Origin: Collinsella sp.
Lineage (GTDB): Bacteria; Actinomycetota; Coriobacteriia; Coriobacteriales; Coriobacteriaceae
Direction of reading: 5' to 3'
Length of the DNA: 64,000 nt
Assembly (NCBI GenBank): GCA_019419645.1
Contig: DXZN01000002.1
Location: forward strand, 38,599-102,598
Positions 1 to 8,654 of the stretch are shown here, one piece after another (positions within the stretch are counted from its first letter, which is position 1; every line of letters begins with the position of its first letter). The translations under genes were made by a program, and so were the position numbers. Under the pieces are notes generated by a model. That model saw only the letters and a list, made by a program, of their open reading frames with translations. It was not told the DNA's origin and searched no databases.

Positions 1-1026
1 CTCGGTCGCTTGCGCCTCGTCGTCGCAGTCGAGTTCCACGTAAACACAGACCTTTGCCTCATCGTCGAGTGCCGGCAGCGAGACAAACGCGGTCGACTGC
101 TCGCGCTGGCGGCGAAGGATATCCAAGGCGCCGGCATCGAAATACTCAATAGCGGCGGCATGGGACAGCACGGGGAGCACGGAATCGGTAAAGGAAACCG
201 CCTTGTCCTCGCTGTCGAAAAAGCAGCTCACGCCCCATACGACCGAAGGTGCCGCCTGCAGGGCGATCTCGAGCTCGGTAATGACGCCGAGTGTGCCGCA
301 CGCACCGATGAAAAGATCGATGGCGTCCATATCGTCCGAAACGAAATAACCCGACGCGTTTTTGGTCTTGGGCATGGTATAGCCAGGAAGATCCAGCTCG
401 AGCGCGCGGCCTTCCGCTGTCACGAGCGACAAGTGGCGTGCGTCAGCGTGCGCCTGACCTCGATGAAGCTCAAGCAGGTCGCCGTCCGCCAGTGCCACGT
501 GAAGCCCCGTAACGTGCGGGCGCATGGGGCCGTAGGCGTAACTGCGGGCACCGGAGGCATTGCACGCCGCCATGCCGCCCAGGCAGGCAGATGCCTCGGT
601 GGGATCGGTGGGGAAGAACTGCTCAGGAGCTGCCTGGAACTCCTCATAGGCCTCAAGCGATACCTGATCCCAGTCAGCGGTCGGCAATGCCTTCTTACCC
701 AGTTGCTTGCGCAACTCCGAAAGCACGACGCCCGGCTCCACGCGCAGCAGAAAACGGCCTCGCTCGTCGCGGCGAAGACCCAGGTAGCGATTCATACGAG
801 AAGTGTTGAGGATATGCCCGCCGTGAGGCACGGCGCCGGCAGCCAGACCGGTCCGAGCACCCTGGACCGTTATTGGAACATGCTCGGCATGGAGCTTTCG
901 CAGAATGGCGCGGACTTCGTCCTCCGTTGTCGGAAACGAGATGCTCGACGCCTCGCCCGATGTGCGAGATTCATCGCGACCATATTCTTCGAACTCGTCG
1001 CCGAAGGGTTTGATGGCTGCAGACAC
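1..1026 (-). CDS. FAD-binding oxidase/dehydrogenase, GlcD (D-lactate/glycolate) type, 3' end cut by window
   Basis: The minus-strand frame from a GTG at 1026 stays open to the left edge (342 codons), so the C-terminal part is missing. A GGGGGAG ribosome site sits just upstream of the GTG. The N-terminal half matches the PCMH-type FAD-binding domain: PITVQGARTGLAAGAV (about residues 51-66) is the family's glycine-rich FAD loop and FFPTDPTEAS...NASGARSYAYG (about 137-165) is the second conserved FAD segment. Family members oxidise 2-hydroxyacids such as D-lactate or glycolate and pass electrons to quinone or a partner flavoprotein; the exact substrate cannot be read from this piece. A long plus-strand frame over the same bases is its shadow. 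Confidence 0.88.
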   Translation of the reverse strand, partial: MSAAIKPFGDEFEEYGRDESRTSGEASSISFPTTEDEVRAILRKLHAEHVPITVQGARTGLAAGAVPHGGHILNTSRMNRYLGLRRDERGRFLLRVEPGVVLSELRKQLGKKALPTADWDQVSLEAYEEFQAAPEQFFPTDPTEASACLGGMAACNASGARSYAYGPMRPHVTGLHVALADGDLLELHRGQAHADARHLSLVTAEGRALELDLPGYTMPKTKNASGYFVSDDMDAIDLFIGACGTLGVITELEIALQAAPSVVWGVSCFFDSEDKAVSFTDSVLPVLSHAAAIEYFDAGALDILRRQREQSTAFVSLPALDDEAKVCVYVELDCDDEAQATE

Positions 1027-1371
1027 GCGAACTCCCCCTTTAGTTAACTACAGTGTTTGCAGGGAGATGTTACCGCATCGTTTCGTCGACGTGACTGAGA
1101 CCGTCTCCATAATTGGCGAATTTTACGTTTGCGCAATTCGGCGAGCGGCGGCGTTTTCTCGGCAGGCGCTCTATTTAACGCGCTCCTTTCCATCGCAGCC
1201 ACGCACACAATTGGCGCTCGAAAAAACTTGAGATATTTTTTAGCGTCTCTCACCTGCGGCGATGTAAACCCGTCAAGCATTTGGTCAGAAATTGGTCAAG
1301 TTGTGGCTGATACGGTCGGCATCGACAGCCAAAACCAATAGAAGGTTTGGCCCAAAAACAGGGAGGTTCCC
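1027..1371. other. Intergenic region between divergent genes
   Basis: About 345 bases without a supported gene. It separates the minus-strand oxidase from the plus-strand surface-protein run and must hold both promoters. I see a short direct repeat, TTTGGTCAGAA / ATTGGTCAAG, near 1279-1300, but no clear hairpin or tRNA. The ribosome site AGGGAGG for the next gene lies just before 1372. Confidence 0.5.
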
Positions 1372-1668
1372 ATGGCATATTACTGGCCCCAGTACGGCAT
1401 CGCCATCGAAGTTGACGATGACCCATATCTTCTGCCCTTCGATGAGGAGGCATTTCCCGATGCGGCTGTCTATCACGTCACCACCGACGTGATTTGCGAT
1501 CCCGAATCGTTTTCGGCACTCGCCCACCACATCGCCCACATCCACGACATCAAACTCGACCCAAACTTCGACGGGCTCATCTACTCGCGACGCCTCATGC
1601 TCCACATGCTCTTTGGCGCCGATCCGTCCACGTTCGCGCGCGTCTATACCACTAAGGATGCCGCATGA
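1372..1668 (+). CDS. Small hypothetical protein, first gene of a surface-protein run
   Basis: A 98-residue acidic protein without signal peptide or membrane segment; I recognise no family. It starts at an ATG preceded by AGGGAGG. Its last codons overlap the start of the next gene (ATGA at 1665-1668), so the two are probably translated together. Being cytosolic and first in a run of secreted proteins, it could be an accessory or regulatory factor for them, but that is only inferred from position. Confidence 0.7.
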   Translation: MAYYWPQYGIAIEVDDDPYLLPFDEEAFPDAAVYHVTTDVICDPESFSALAHHIAHIHDIKLDPNFDGLIYSRRLMLHMLFGADPSTFARVYTTKDAA

Positions 1669-2174
1669 GCGTAAGGAAGCAGTCGAGCCCCCTAGGGTCA
1701 AAACATCGAAAAAGGCTCGGCGCCGTCTGTTTGGCCATCGCCTGCGCCCTTATCGCCGTCGGCCTTTACGCTTGGCAGTCAAAGCCTGTCGCCGAGACGG
1801 GTGCCTCGGTCACAGCGGCAGAGGGTAAGTCGCGTCAGGAAATCCAGGACGAGCTCGATGCCATCGTCCGCGACAACATGATGACGATCTCGGTCGCACC
1901 GGTCGCCCAGCTACAAAAAGGCGGCAAGCTGCGCATCAACGTGCAAAACGTCCAGGATAACAAGTTTCCCCAGCGTTTCCGCGTGATCCAAAACGACGAG
2001 ACCATCTATGAATCGGGCGTGGTCGAGACCGGCAAGACCGTTGAGACCTGCCCTGCAGGCGACATCAAAGAAGGCGAGGCGTATATCGAGATTCAAGCGC
2101 TCGACGCCAAGACCTACGACGTCCATGGCAATCCCACGCGCGTCAAGGTGCGAGTTGCGCAGACAGAAGACTAG
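1665..2174 (+). CDS. Membrane-anchored hypothetical protein
   Basis: 169 residues. A basic N-terminus (residues 1-18) is followed by one hydrophobic segment (about 19-37, AVCLAIACALIAVGLYAW), then a polar domain, giving a type II anchor or uncleaved signal with the rest outside the membrane. The external part (about 60-169) alternates polar and hydrophobic residues as in a beta-sandwich. It overlaps the preceding gene by four bases and is followed 88 bases later by another exported protein. No family recognised. Confidence 0.75.
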   Translation: MSVRKQSSPLGSKHRKRLGAVCLAIACALIAVGLYAWQSKPVAETGASVTAAEGKSRQEIQDELDAIVRDNMMTISVAPVAQLQKGGKLRINVQNVQDNKFPQRFRVIQNDETIYESGVVETGKTVETCPAGDIKEGEAYIEIQALDAKTYDVHGNPTRVKVRVAQTED

Positions 2175-2262
2175 ACCTGCCACCTGTTATGAAAATGCGC
2201 ACCCGTGCCGCTTTCGTCTAACCCTCACGGAAACGGTCCGTGACGAATAGAAAGGAACGATT

Positions 2263-2862
2263 ATGGACATCACCGGGAACTTGAATGGGGCCAGGGTGCT
2301 CGTCGTGGGCGCAGGGCTGGCGCTCGCACTCGCAATGGGCGCCGCGCCGACCACCGCCCTGGCGGAGGGACGCACTGGAACCACCAACGTGACCATCAGG
2401 ACCGAAATCGACAACATCAAGTTCAAAGCCCCGACCGTCATTCCGTTCGTCGCTAAGGCAGACGGCACGCTCCAGGGCCCTTCCGAGAATACAACCACCA
2501 TCGACAATCTTTCGGCCTATGGCATCCACGTTACCAACATGAAGATTGCCGCCCAGAAGTCCTGGAGCATCGTCGCCGACGCCAAGACGGGGACCGCCCA
2601 GAACTCCATCGATTTTAAGGTCGGCCCAGACAAGGCACTCCAAGACGCCCACGCCGCGACGCAGGAAGCGGGCCTCGACCTTTCCAAAAATGCATCCTTC
2701 GACATGGGCTACCAGGGCATCGCCGATGGTACGGACAAGATTAAGCTTAAGACGAGCGGCACTGTCGCCCGCGTCACGCGAGACATCTTCCATGTGACCG
2801 GCACGGGCGACCAGGTCGCAACCATTACGTGGACGGTCGAGCCCGGTGCGCACACGGCCTAA
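2263..2862 (+). CDS. Secreted beta-rich surface protein
   Basis: 199 residues with a signal peptide (hydrophobic core about 12-32, ending TTALAEG). The mature part is rich in Thr, Val and Lys and contains VIPFVAKADGTLQGPS, ending in ATITWTVEPG. Segments of this type (IPF...ADGT...GPS and a terminal TWTVEPG) recur in small exported proteins of Gram-positive gut bacteria, so an extracellular beta-sandwich subunit is likely. The start is supported by AAAGGAA upstream. Its end overlaps the start of the next gene by 17 bases, which suggests translational coupling. Confidence 0.75.
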   Translation: MDITGNLNGARVLVVGAGLALALAMGAAPTTALAEGRTGTTNVTIRTEIDNIKFKAPTVIPFVAKADGTLQGPSENTTTIDNLSAYGIHVTNMKIAAQKSWSIVADAKTGTAQNSIDFKVGPDKALQDAHAATQEAGLDLSKNASFDMGYQGIADGTDKIKLKTSGTVARVTRDIFHVTGTGDQVATITWTVEPGAHTA

Positions 2863-3103
2863 GGCAATTGTCCTTGCCGTCATCATCGGCGTTGCAACGT
2901 TTGCCCCGATCGCCGCCTTTGCCCAACAAGAGCAGGCGCAGGCTGCCACGCAGGTAACTGTCGATCTATCGGAACTCGAACGCAGTGGCCAACATGAACC
3001 CCTCGCGCAAACGAGCGACACGCGACAGCTCCTGGCAGCAGGAATCGCCACGGCAGGCGCTAGCGCCATCGGCCTTGGCCTGCACATCAAACGCAGCCGG
3101 TAG
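2846..3103 (+). CDS. Small exported protein with C-terminal membrane anchor
   Basis: 85 residues from a GTG at 2846 that lies inside the end of the preceding gene. It has a signal-like segment (about 8-26), a short polar middle of about 35 residues, then a hydrophobic stretch ending HIKRSR. The tail looks like a sortase anchor tail (hydrophobic plus basic end), but I see no LPXTG-type motif before it, so it is probably a small membrane-tethered linker. Its tight overlap argues that it works with the neighbouring secreted proteins. Confidence 0.65.
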   Translation: MRTRPKAIVLAVIIGVATFAPIAAFAQQEQAQAATQVTVDLSELERSGQHEPLAQTSDTRQLLAAGIATAGASAIGLGLHIKRSR

Positions 3104-3144
3104 CCACACGAATCGAGACCGTCCAGCATAGGTAAGGAGAACCC

Positions 3145-4557
3145 ATGGCTTCAAAGAACCTTTTGCCCGTTGCCGCGCTCTGTAGTGCGCTTGCCACCGG
3201 CATGCCCGTTGCCGCTCTAGCGACACCCGCCGTGGACGCCCCCTTACCTGCCGTCAACTGTCTCGCCACAAACCAGATGAGCACCATCGCGCGCCAACGC
3301 TTCTCGCTTGCGCAGGCAAGCATTTCGACCTCGGGGTGCCTCCGTCGCTGCACGAACAGCTCGATAGTCGTGGATACCGAGCGCTCGCGCACAACGGACG
3401 GTCCTCTAACGGGATGCGCCATCTGCACATGGCGTGCGGCTGCAACCGATGCCGATGACGATTCCTGCGACGTGGAACTGCGCTTCGACATCACCCTGCC
3501 CGATGACTCGGCGGACGGGGCGACGGTCGCCTTCGACAGCACATTTTTCGAAGACGGAGGAGGTGTATGTCTGGGCTGCGTCCCCTCGAGCACCGATGGC
3601 ACGCAGCCCGCTATCTCATTCACCGCATCGCTGAAAATGACCAAGGCGGGCACCGACGCCACACCAAATGGCGAGATCCCTCTGATGTTCTACGCGAGCG
3701 GCACAGAAAGCCAGGAGATTCGGGGCAAACAGCGGACCGGATCGCTCAGCCTAACGCGAGGGGCAAATCCCGGTCCTGTCGATATCAGCACCCAGACGCA
3801 AGATGTGCATCACGTCCTTGCCGATCCGGCACTCCTCGAGATGGAATGGAGCGGAGCGGGAGCGGTCGGGCTCGCCCCCTCGACAGGTGACATCGCAAGC
3901 GACTCCAGCGAGAGCAGCGGTGAAATAACGCCTGGGGACAATGGCACACCAGGCAACATAACACCGCCATCGAGCGATCCTTCAGCCATTTTCAACGAGC
4001 CAAGCGAAACAACCGCCGCGGTGGGCGGCACGCAAGCTGGCGAGAACTTGGGGTATCCCATGCCGGCAGACATCGACGAGGGCAATTGTTGCATGATGGT
4101 CGCGCTCGACCGCACGGAAACCGTCGACGCCGCGAGCATTGAGGTCACCGCCGCCGATAAGCTCGTCCGCAAAGCAGCCATTATCGCTTTTCCCAAAACC
4201 GTCGAAGTTGTTTATCTACCATCGGGCGAGGTCGTAGCCCCCACCCTGCTCACCTTGCTTGGGGCAAAGGGCACGGCCAACCAAATCGACAACCTCACGG
4301 TCGCCGACCCTGCGACCACCGCAAAACTGCACCTGTATGCCGTAACCTCGAACGGAGGCAAAACCGAGGAATTCGACGGTGAAAGCCTCCTGAGTAACCG
4401 GATACTCCATAGAATGGAAGACGTCTCGTATCAAATTGAGCTCGAGGGATTTGACCGAGCTCGAGATGCCGATATCATCGCCGCGGCCATTGAGTCCCCG
4501 CAGCGACTCATGACGCTGCGCTTCGATTTCAGCCCCTATGTCGTGATGGGAGGCTGA
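3145..4557 (+). CDS. Large secreted cysteine-containing hypothetical protein
   Basis: 470 residues with a signal peptide (about 1-27, ending AALATPA). The N-terminal third of the mature protein holds eight cysteines in pairs (39, 65/69, 91/94, 108, 142/145), as in disulfide-bonded or metal-binding extracellular domains. A Ser/Gly/Pro/Thr-rich linker (about 245-295) separates this from a C-terminal domain that contains a further CC pair. There is no anchoring motif, so it is free or held by a partner. It ends the run that began at 1372. No family recognised. Confidence 0.72.
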   Translation: MASKNLLPVAALCSALATGMPVAALATPAVDAPLPAVNCLATNQMSTIARQRFSLAQASISTSGCLRRCTNSSIVVDTERSRTTDGPLTGCAICTWRAAATDADDDSCDVELRFDITLPDDSADGATVAFDSTFFEDGGGVCLGCVPSSTDGTQPAISFTASLKMTKAGTDATPNGEIPLMFYASGTESQEIRGKQRTGSLSLTRGANPGPVDISTQTQDVHHVLADPALLEMEWSGAGAVGLAPSTGDIASDSSESSGEITPGDNGTPGNITPPSSDPSAIFNEPSETTAAVGGTQAGENLGYPMPADIDEGNCCMMVALDRTETVDAASIEVTAADKLVRKAAIIAFPKTVEVVYLPSGEVVAPTLLTLLGAKGTANQIDNLTVADPATTAKLHLYAVTSNGGKTEEFDGESLLSNRILHRMEDVSYQIELEGFDRARDADIIAAAIESPQRLMTLRFDFSPYVVMGG

Positions 4558-4675
4558 GACTTGGGCACCAAATGCCGTCATTAATACCACTTATATAACG
4601 TATAGGATGAGACATGACGCACCATGCAGCCCGGTCTGCTACGATTGCCAGGTTGGCATCAATATGGGAGGGCTC

Positions 4676-5392
4676 ATGCCGGGTTTGGGAACGATCATCA
4701 ACGTCGCGCTTTTGATTGCGGGCGGACTGCTGGGCCTTATAGGCGGACGCTTTATCACACCCCGCATCCAAGACACGCTCATGAAGGCGTCGGGACTGTG
4801 CGTTCTGTTTATCGGACTGGGTGGCACCATGCAAAAGATGCTCGTCATTGACGGAAAAGCGCTGGCGACCACCGGCACCACCATGCTCATCGCCTCGTTT
4901 GCCCTTGGCTCGCTCATCGGAGAGGCCATAAACCTGGAAGCCGGCATCGAAAACCTGGGCGAATGGCTCAAGCGCAAAACCGGCAGCGAGGGAGACAACG
5001 AGTTCACCAATGCCTTTGTCTCGACATCGCTGACCGTCTGCATCGGTGCCATGGCTATCGTGGGATCAATCCAAGACGGCCTGCTCGGCGACTGGTCCAC
5101 GCTTGCCCTCAAGGGCGCGCTAGACTGCATCATCGTCTGCACCATGACGGCCTCACTCGGCCGCGGCTGCATCTTCTCCGCCCTTCCCGTTGCCGTATTC
5201 CAGGGAACGATTACGCTGTTTGCCGGTGCGCTCTCCCCCATCATGACCGCCGCCGCCCTCGACAGCCTATCGCTCGTGGGCTCTATGCTCATCTTCTGCG
5301 TCGGAGTCAACCTCATCCGTCCTCAGACCTTCCGCACGGCCAATATGCTCCCCTCCGTTGTCATAGCCGTCATCTATGCCCTCCTGTTCTAA
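4676..5392 (+). CDS. DUF554 family membrane protein (YdfK/YqgA-like)
   Basis: An integral membrane protein of 238 residues with about six to seven hydrophobic segments, starting MPGLGTIINVALLIAGGLLG, the typical DUF554 N-terminus. The family is widespread and has no settled function; a transporter role is usually assumed. I chose the ATG at 4676 because GGGAGG lies five bases upstream; the open frame continues back to 4607, but that extension is polar and atypical for the family. It does not look linked to its neighbours. Confidence 0.85.
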   Translation: MPGLGTIINVALLIAGGLLGLIGGRFITPRIQDTLMKASGLCVLFIGLGGTMQKMLVIDGKALATTGTTMLIASFALGSLIGEAINLEAGIENLGEWLKRKTGSEGDNEFTNAFVSTSLTVCIGAMAIVGSIQDGLLGDWSTLALKGALDCIIVCTMTASLGRGCIFSALPVAVFQGTITLFAGALSPIMTAAALDSLSLVGSMLIFCVGVNLIRPQTFRTANMLPSVVIAVIYALLF

Positions 5393-5480
5393 ATCTATCT
5401 ACGTGGCGGCATCTCGAACACCTGTTTGATGCTGTGCTATGATATGAGGTCACCGAAGCTGCGTTAGGAGAGGAGAGACG

Positions 5481-7241
5481 GTGGCCGACCAGGACATCAA
5501 GATGCTCATCGAGCGCATTATGGCCGAGGCCCGGACCCATCAGTCTGCTCGCTTCTCAAACGAAGTCTATGCTGACGAGCCGATTCTCAAAACTGGTCGT
5601 CAGATGCAGAACTTCCTTCCTGACCAGTACCGCAAAATGCGTGAGATATCGCGTTGGCAAGAAGACCCCAAGGGTGGCGCGGGACGTTGGCTTTCGGAAG
5701 CCGAGCTTTTCTACCGCCAAGGCCTGCTGATGGCCGACTTTGAGGACGACTGTCCCTACAACGGCACATTCAAGTCGTACTTTCCCACCTATAACGCCAT
5801 GAGCGATCGGCAGCTGCGCGGCTATTTTACCTGGCGCACCCAAGTGCGCCGCGGAACCGTCGAGGAAACGCCTACGTCCTTTGCCTTTCTGTATCTCTAT
5901 GAGCTGATCTGCGGCATTGGCGTAGATGACCCACTCGATGGTTTTAACAAAATCAAGGCCTTTTGGGATGCCTATCGCGCCTTTGAACCCGGCATCGACC
6001 GGTTCGCACGCGTGTGGCTGCAGGACTACGCCGTGTTCCACGGACTCGACCCCAAGCTGCTTCGCGACTCTAAAACCGTCATGTTCGATAACGCCCTTAT
6101 CGAGCTGCGGCGTGCGGCGCGAGACCTTGCGCCCGCGCCAACGCCGTCAGACCTGGCGCCTGCGCGTCGCAAGACCTCCGAGCCCACGCTCCCCCTTCCG
6201 CCCGACGAGGCAGGCGAGGAGCGACTCATGACCGCTATAAACGCCCTCTCCACGTACAACCTGAATAACTCACGGCTCGACCGTTCCCACCATCGCGACC
6301 TGCGCCACGTGGCATGCGCCGTGTATGTCCGTATGGCGCGCTACTATGACACGCACCGAAAGACCGGCATCGTAGCGAGCTTGTTTGGGGAGGAGACGGC
6401 CATGCCCTACACCATGTTTGCCTCGGCCGTGTTCTTTGCGCCCGAGCGCCACGAGGACTGCGAATATCGCCTGGACCCCATTCACATCTATCGCTGCCAA
6501 AATGGCTTTTGGGAATGCATGCGCATCCACGGCAGCAGACAAAAAAGTAGCAAGCTCGGTGAGATGATGCGCGCCTGCGACCAACGCCTGCGCCTGGCCC
6601 TAGACCCCACCCATCCCCTAAAGGAGGAGAAGGTCCCCAAATATCTGGCCAAGATCATCGATGACGAGATCGTGGCATGGCTTTCGTGGGACGCCGCGCA
6701 CCAGCCTGTCAAGATCGATATCGATTTGAGTCAGCTGGGGCACATTCGGAGCGCCGCCGCGCAAACGCGTGAAGCGCTTTTGATTGATGAGGAGCGCGAG
6801 GATGATGTGCCTATGGAAGCCGAGGCGACGCTTATCGAGCAACCGAACACCGAGTCTACGCCCAGCATGTCCGCCGGACCTGGCGAGATGGCCACACGGC
6901 AAGACGAACCCGACGAGCCGACTGTCTCCACCGAAGAGTTTGGCGTCGTGGCACCGCTCCTCGCACCGACGCCCGTGTTCGCAGCTGCTGCGCCCGCTGA
7001 CGCCACGAACGAACTCGCGCCTGCCGCAGACGCCTATCTCCGCGCGTTGCTCGAGCAGAACACGGCCCAGACGGCATTGGCGGTGGCACAGTCGGGCAAA
7101 AGCGAGGACATGCTCGTCGATACCATCAACGAGGCGCTCTTTGACCTGGTGGGTGACACCGTAATTGAATTTGGCGCGGCAGGACCGCACATTATCGAGG
7201 ACTACGAAGCAGACGTGAGAGGATACCTAGACCATGAGTGA
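5481..7241 (+). CDS. TerB-N / TerB-C domain protein, first gene of ATPase-helicase module
   Basis: 586 residues from a GTG with GGAGAGGAG upstream. Residues about 40-230 match the TerB N-terminal domain (RWLSEAELFYRQGLLM, YFPTYNAMSDRQLRGYFTWR), and the region from about 413 (IDLSQLGHIRSAAAQTREAL) with the end (INEALFDLVGDTVIE...IIEDY) matches TerB-C, split by a Pro/Glu/Ala-rich linker of about 100 residues. TerB-N/TerB-C proteins have been linked by comparative genomics to ATPases and helicases in predicted stress or anti-invasive DNA systems. Its last eight bases overlap the start of the P-loop ATPase gene, so the two are surely co-translated. Probable role: scaffold or sensor of the complex. 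Confidence 0.85.
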   Translation: MADQDIKMLIERIMAEARTHQSARFSNEVYADEPILKTGRQMQNFLPDQYRKMREISRWQEDPKGGAGRWLSEAELFYRQGLLMADFEDDCPYNGTFKSYFPTYNAMSDRQLRGYFTWRTQVRRGTVEETPTSFAFLYLYELICGIGVDDPLDGFNKIKAFWDAYRAFEPGIDRFARVWLQDYAVFHGLDPKLLRDSKTVMFDNALIELRRAARDLAPAPTPSDLAPARRKTSEPTLPLPPDEAGEERLMTAINALSTYNLNNSRLDRSHHRDLRHVACAVYVRMARYYDTHRKTGIVASLFGEETAMPYTMFASAVFFAPERHEDCEYRLDPIHIYRCQNGFWECMRIHGSRQKSSKLGEMMRACDQRLRLALDPTHPLKEEKVPKYLAKIIDDEIVAWLSWDAAHQPVKIDIDLSQLGHIRSAAAQTREALLIDEEREDDVPMEAEATLIEQPNTESTPSMSAGPGEMATRQDEPDEPTVSTEEFGVVAPLLAPTPVFAAAAPADATNELAPAADAYLRALLEQNTAQTALAVAQSGKSEDMLVDTINEALFDLVGDTVIEFGAAGPHIIEDYEADVRGYLDHE

Positions 7242-8538
7242 TACCACATCCGCAGCACCCCGTGTGCCCAAGCGCGTCGCCGCCGTCATTCTCAACTCGC
7301 TCAAGGGCGGCGTGGTCCCGCGCATCGGCCTTCCCTACATCACCGTAGGGCGCGAGGTAGAGATCCGCGCCCTGCTCACCGACCTGAGTCTCATCGCCGA
7401 CGGCGGCGCGAGCTTCCGCTTTCTGGTCGGTCGCTACGGAGCCGGCAAGAGCTTTTTGCTCCAGACCATCCGCACGCACGCCATGGGTGAGGGATTCGTC
7501 GTCGCCGATGCCGACCTATCCCCTGAGCGCCGCCTGCAGGGCGGCCAGGGGCAGGGCCTTGCCACCTACCGTGAGCTCATCCGCAACATATCGACTAAAA
7601 CGCGCCCCGAGGGCGGTGCGCTCAACCTTATCCTGGATCGCTGGGTCGCCTCGTGTGCCGATGCCGATGAGTCTGCCGTCAATGCCCAACTGGCCCCGCT
7701 CGAGGAAATGGTCCACGGCTTCGACTTCGCCCGTATGCTCCGCCGCTACCGCGCGGCCGTATCCGAGGGCGACGAAGAAGCTATGAGCCGCGTGACCAAA
7801 TGGATTCGTGGCGAGTACCGCACCAAGAGTGAGGCACGCGCCGAGCTGGGCTCCTCGACCATCATCAGCGATGACGACTGGTACGACTACGTTAAGCTCA
7901 TTGCGCGCTTTTTGGTCTGCAGCGGCTACAAGGGCATGCTGGTGCTCATCGACGAGCTCGTGAATCTGTATAAGATTCCCAACGCCATCACGCGCCAATA
8001 CAACTACGAGAAGATCCTGACCATGTACAACGACACGCTCCAGGGCAAGGCGCAGTACCTGGGCATGATCATGGGCGGCACGCCAACCTCCATCGAAGAC
8101 CGCCGCCGTGGCGTGTTCTCCTACGAGGCCCTGCGAAGTCGACTCGCTCAGGGCCGCTTTGCACGCGAGGACCTTAAGGACATGCTCGCGCCCATCATCC
8201 GCCTGCAGCCACTCACCTACGAGGAGTTGCTGGTGCTGATCGAAAAACTCATGCAGATCCATGCCGGATACTTTGGCTGGACGCCCACGCTTACCGAGAA
8301 CGACTTGGTAGACTTTCTCAAGATTGAGTTTGGCCGCGTGGGAGCCGATACGCACCTGACGCCGCGTGAGGTCATCCGTGACTTTATCGAGCTGCTCGAT
8401 ATCCTGTGCCAGAACCCCGATGCAAACGTGGCCGAGTTGCTGCAAAGCGTCGGCGGCGACGCGCTGGCACCGGCAGCCGCAACAGGCGACACCGGCACCG
8501 CAGACGGCGACCGCAACTTCGCCGAATTCACCATCTAA
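7234..8538 (+). CDS. P-loop ATPase, DUF2791 / BREX BrxD-like
   Basis: 434 residues. Walker A is GRYGAGKS (residues 66-73) and Walker B is MLVLIDELVNLYKI (about 235-247), with TPTSIEDRRRGVFSYEALRSRL beyond it. The N-terminus (AAVILNSLKGGVVPRIGL...VGREVEI) and this order of motifs match the DUF2791 ATP-binding family that includes BrxD of type 2 BREX. The start overlaps the end of the TerB gene by eight bases. No BREX methylase (PglX), phosphatase (PglZ) or BrxC is nearby, so this is a stand-alone module. Expected role: ATP-driven loading or remodelling of DNA together with the downstream helicase. Confidence 0.85.
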   Translation: MSDTTSAAPRVPKRVAAVILNSLKGGVVPRIGLPYITVGREVEIRALLTDLSLIADGGASFRFLVGRYGAGKSFLLQTIRTHAMGEGFVVADADLSPERRLQGGQGQGLATYRELIRNISTKTRPEGGALNLILDRWVASCADADESAVNAQLAPLEEMVHGFDFARMLRRYRAAVSEGDEEAMSRVTKWIRGEYRTKSEARAELGSSTIISDDDWYDYVKLIARFLVCSGYKGMLVLIDELVNLYKIPNAITRQYNYEKILTMYNDTLQGKAQYLGMIMGGTPTSIEDRRRGVFSYEALRSRLAQGRFAREDLKDMLAPIIRLQPLTYEELLVLIEKLMQIHAGYFGWTPTLTENDLVDFLKIEFGRVGADTHLTPREVIRDFIELLDILCQNPDANVAELLQSVGGDALAPAAATGDTGTADGDRNFAEFTI

Positions 8539-8588
8539 CCTGCCAAAAAGGGACAGATCTATTTTGGCAGCTTTTATCTGCACAAACG
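8537..8588 (+). repeat. Dispersed hairpin repeat B, copy 1 (CCTGCCAA...TTGGCAG)
   Basis: Begins at the stop codon of the ATPase gene. CCTGCCAAAAAGGGACAG followed by ATCTATTTTGGCAG folds into a hairpin, then TTTTATCTG. Closely similar units lie at 35655-35706 (other strand) and twice, head to head, at 57727-57828. It sits between the ATPase and helicase genes and may lower read-through to the helicase. Confidence 0.75.
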
Positions 8589-8654
8589 TTGAGACAGCAA
8601 TGCAGCAAACCATTGCCAACCGCATTGAGAGGTTCGTATTTGAGGGGAGGCCCC

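Noticed and set aside
10..1047. Long plus-strand open frame (345 codons)
   Set aside because: Composition is Arg/His/Cys-rich and shows no family features, while the minus strand encodes a clear FAD-binding oxidase over the same bases.
8406..8654. N-terminal extension of the Lhr-like helicase
   Set aside because: The extension is Arg-rich, overlaps the ATPase gene and has no ribosome site, whereas GTG 8655 has GAGGGGAGG in front.
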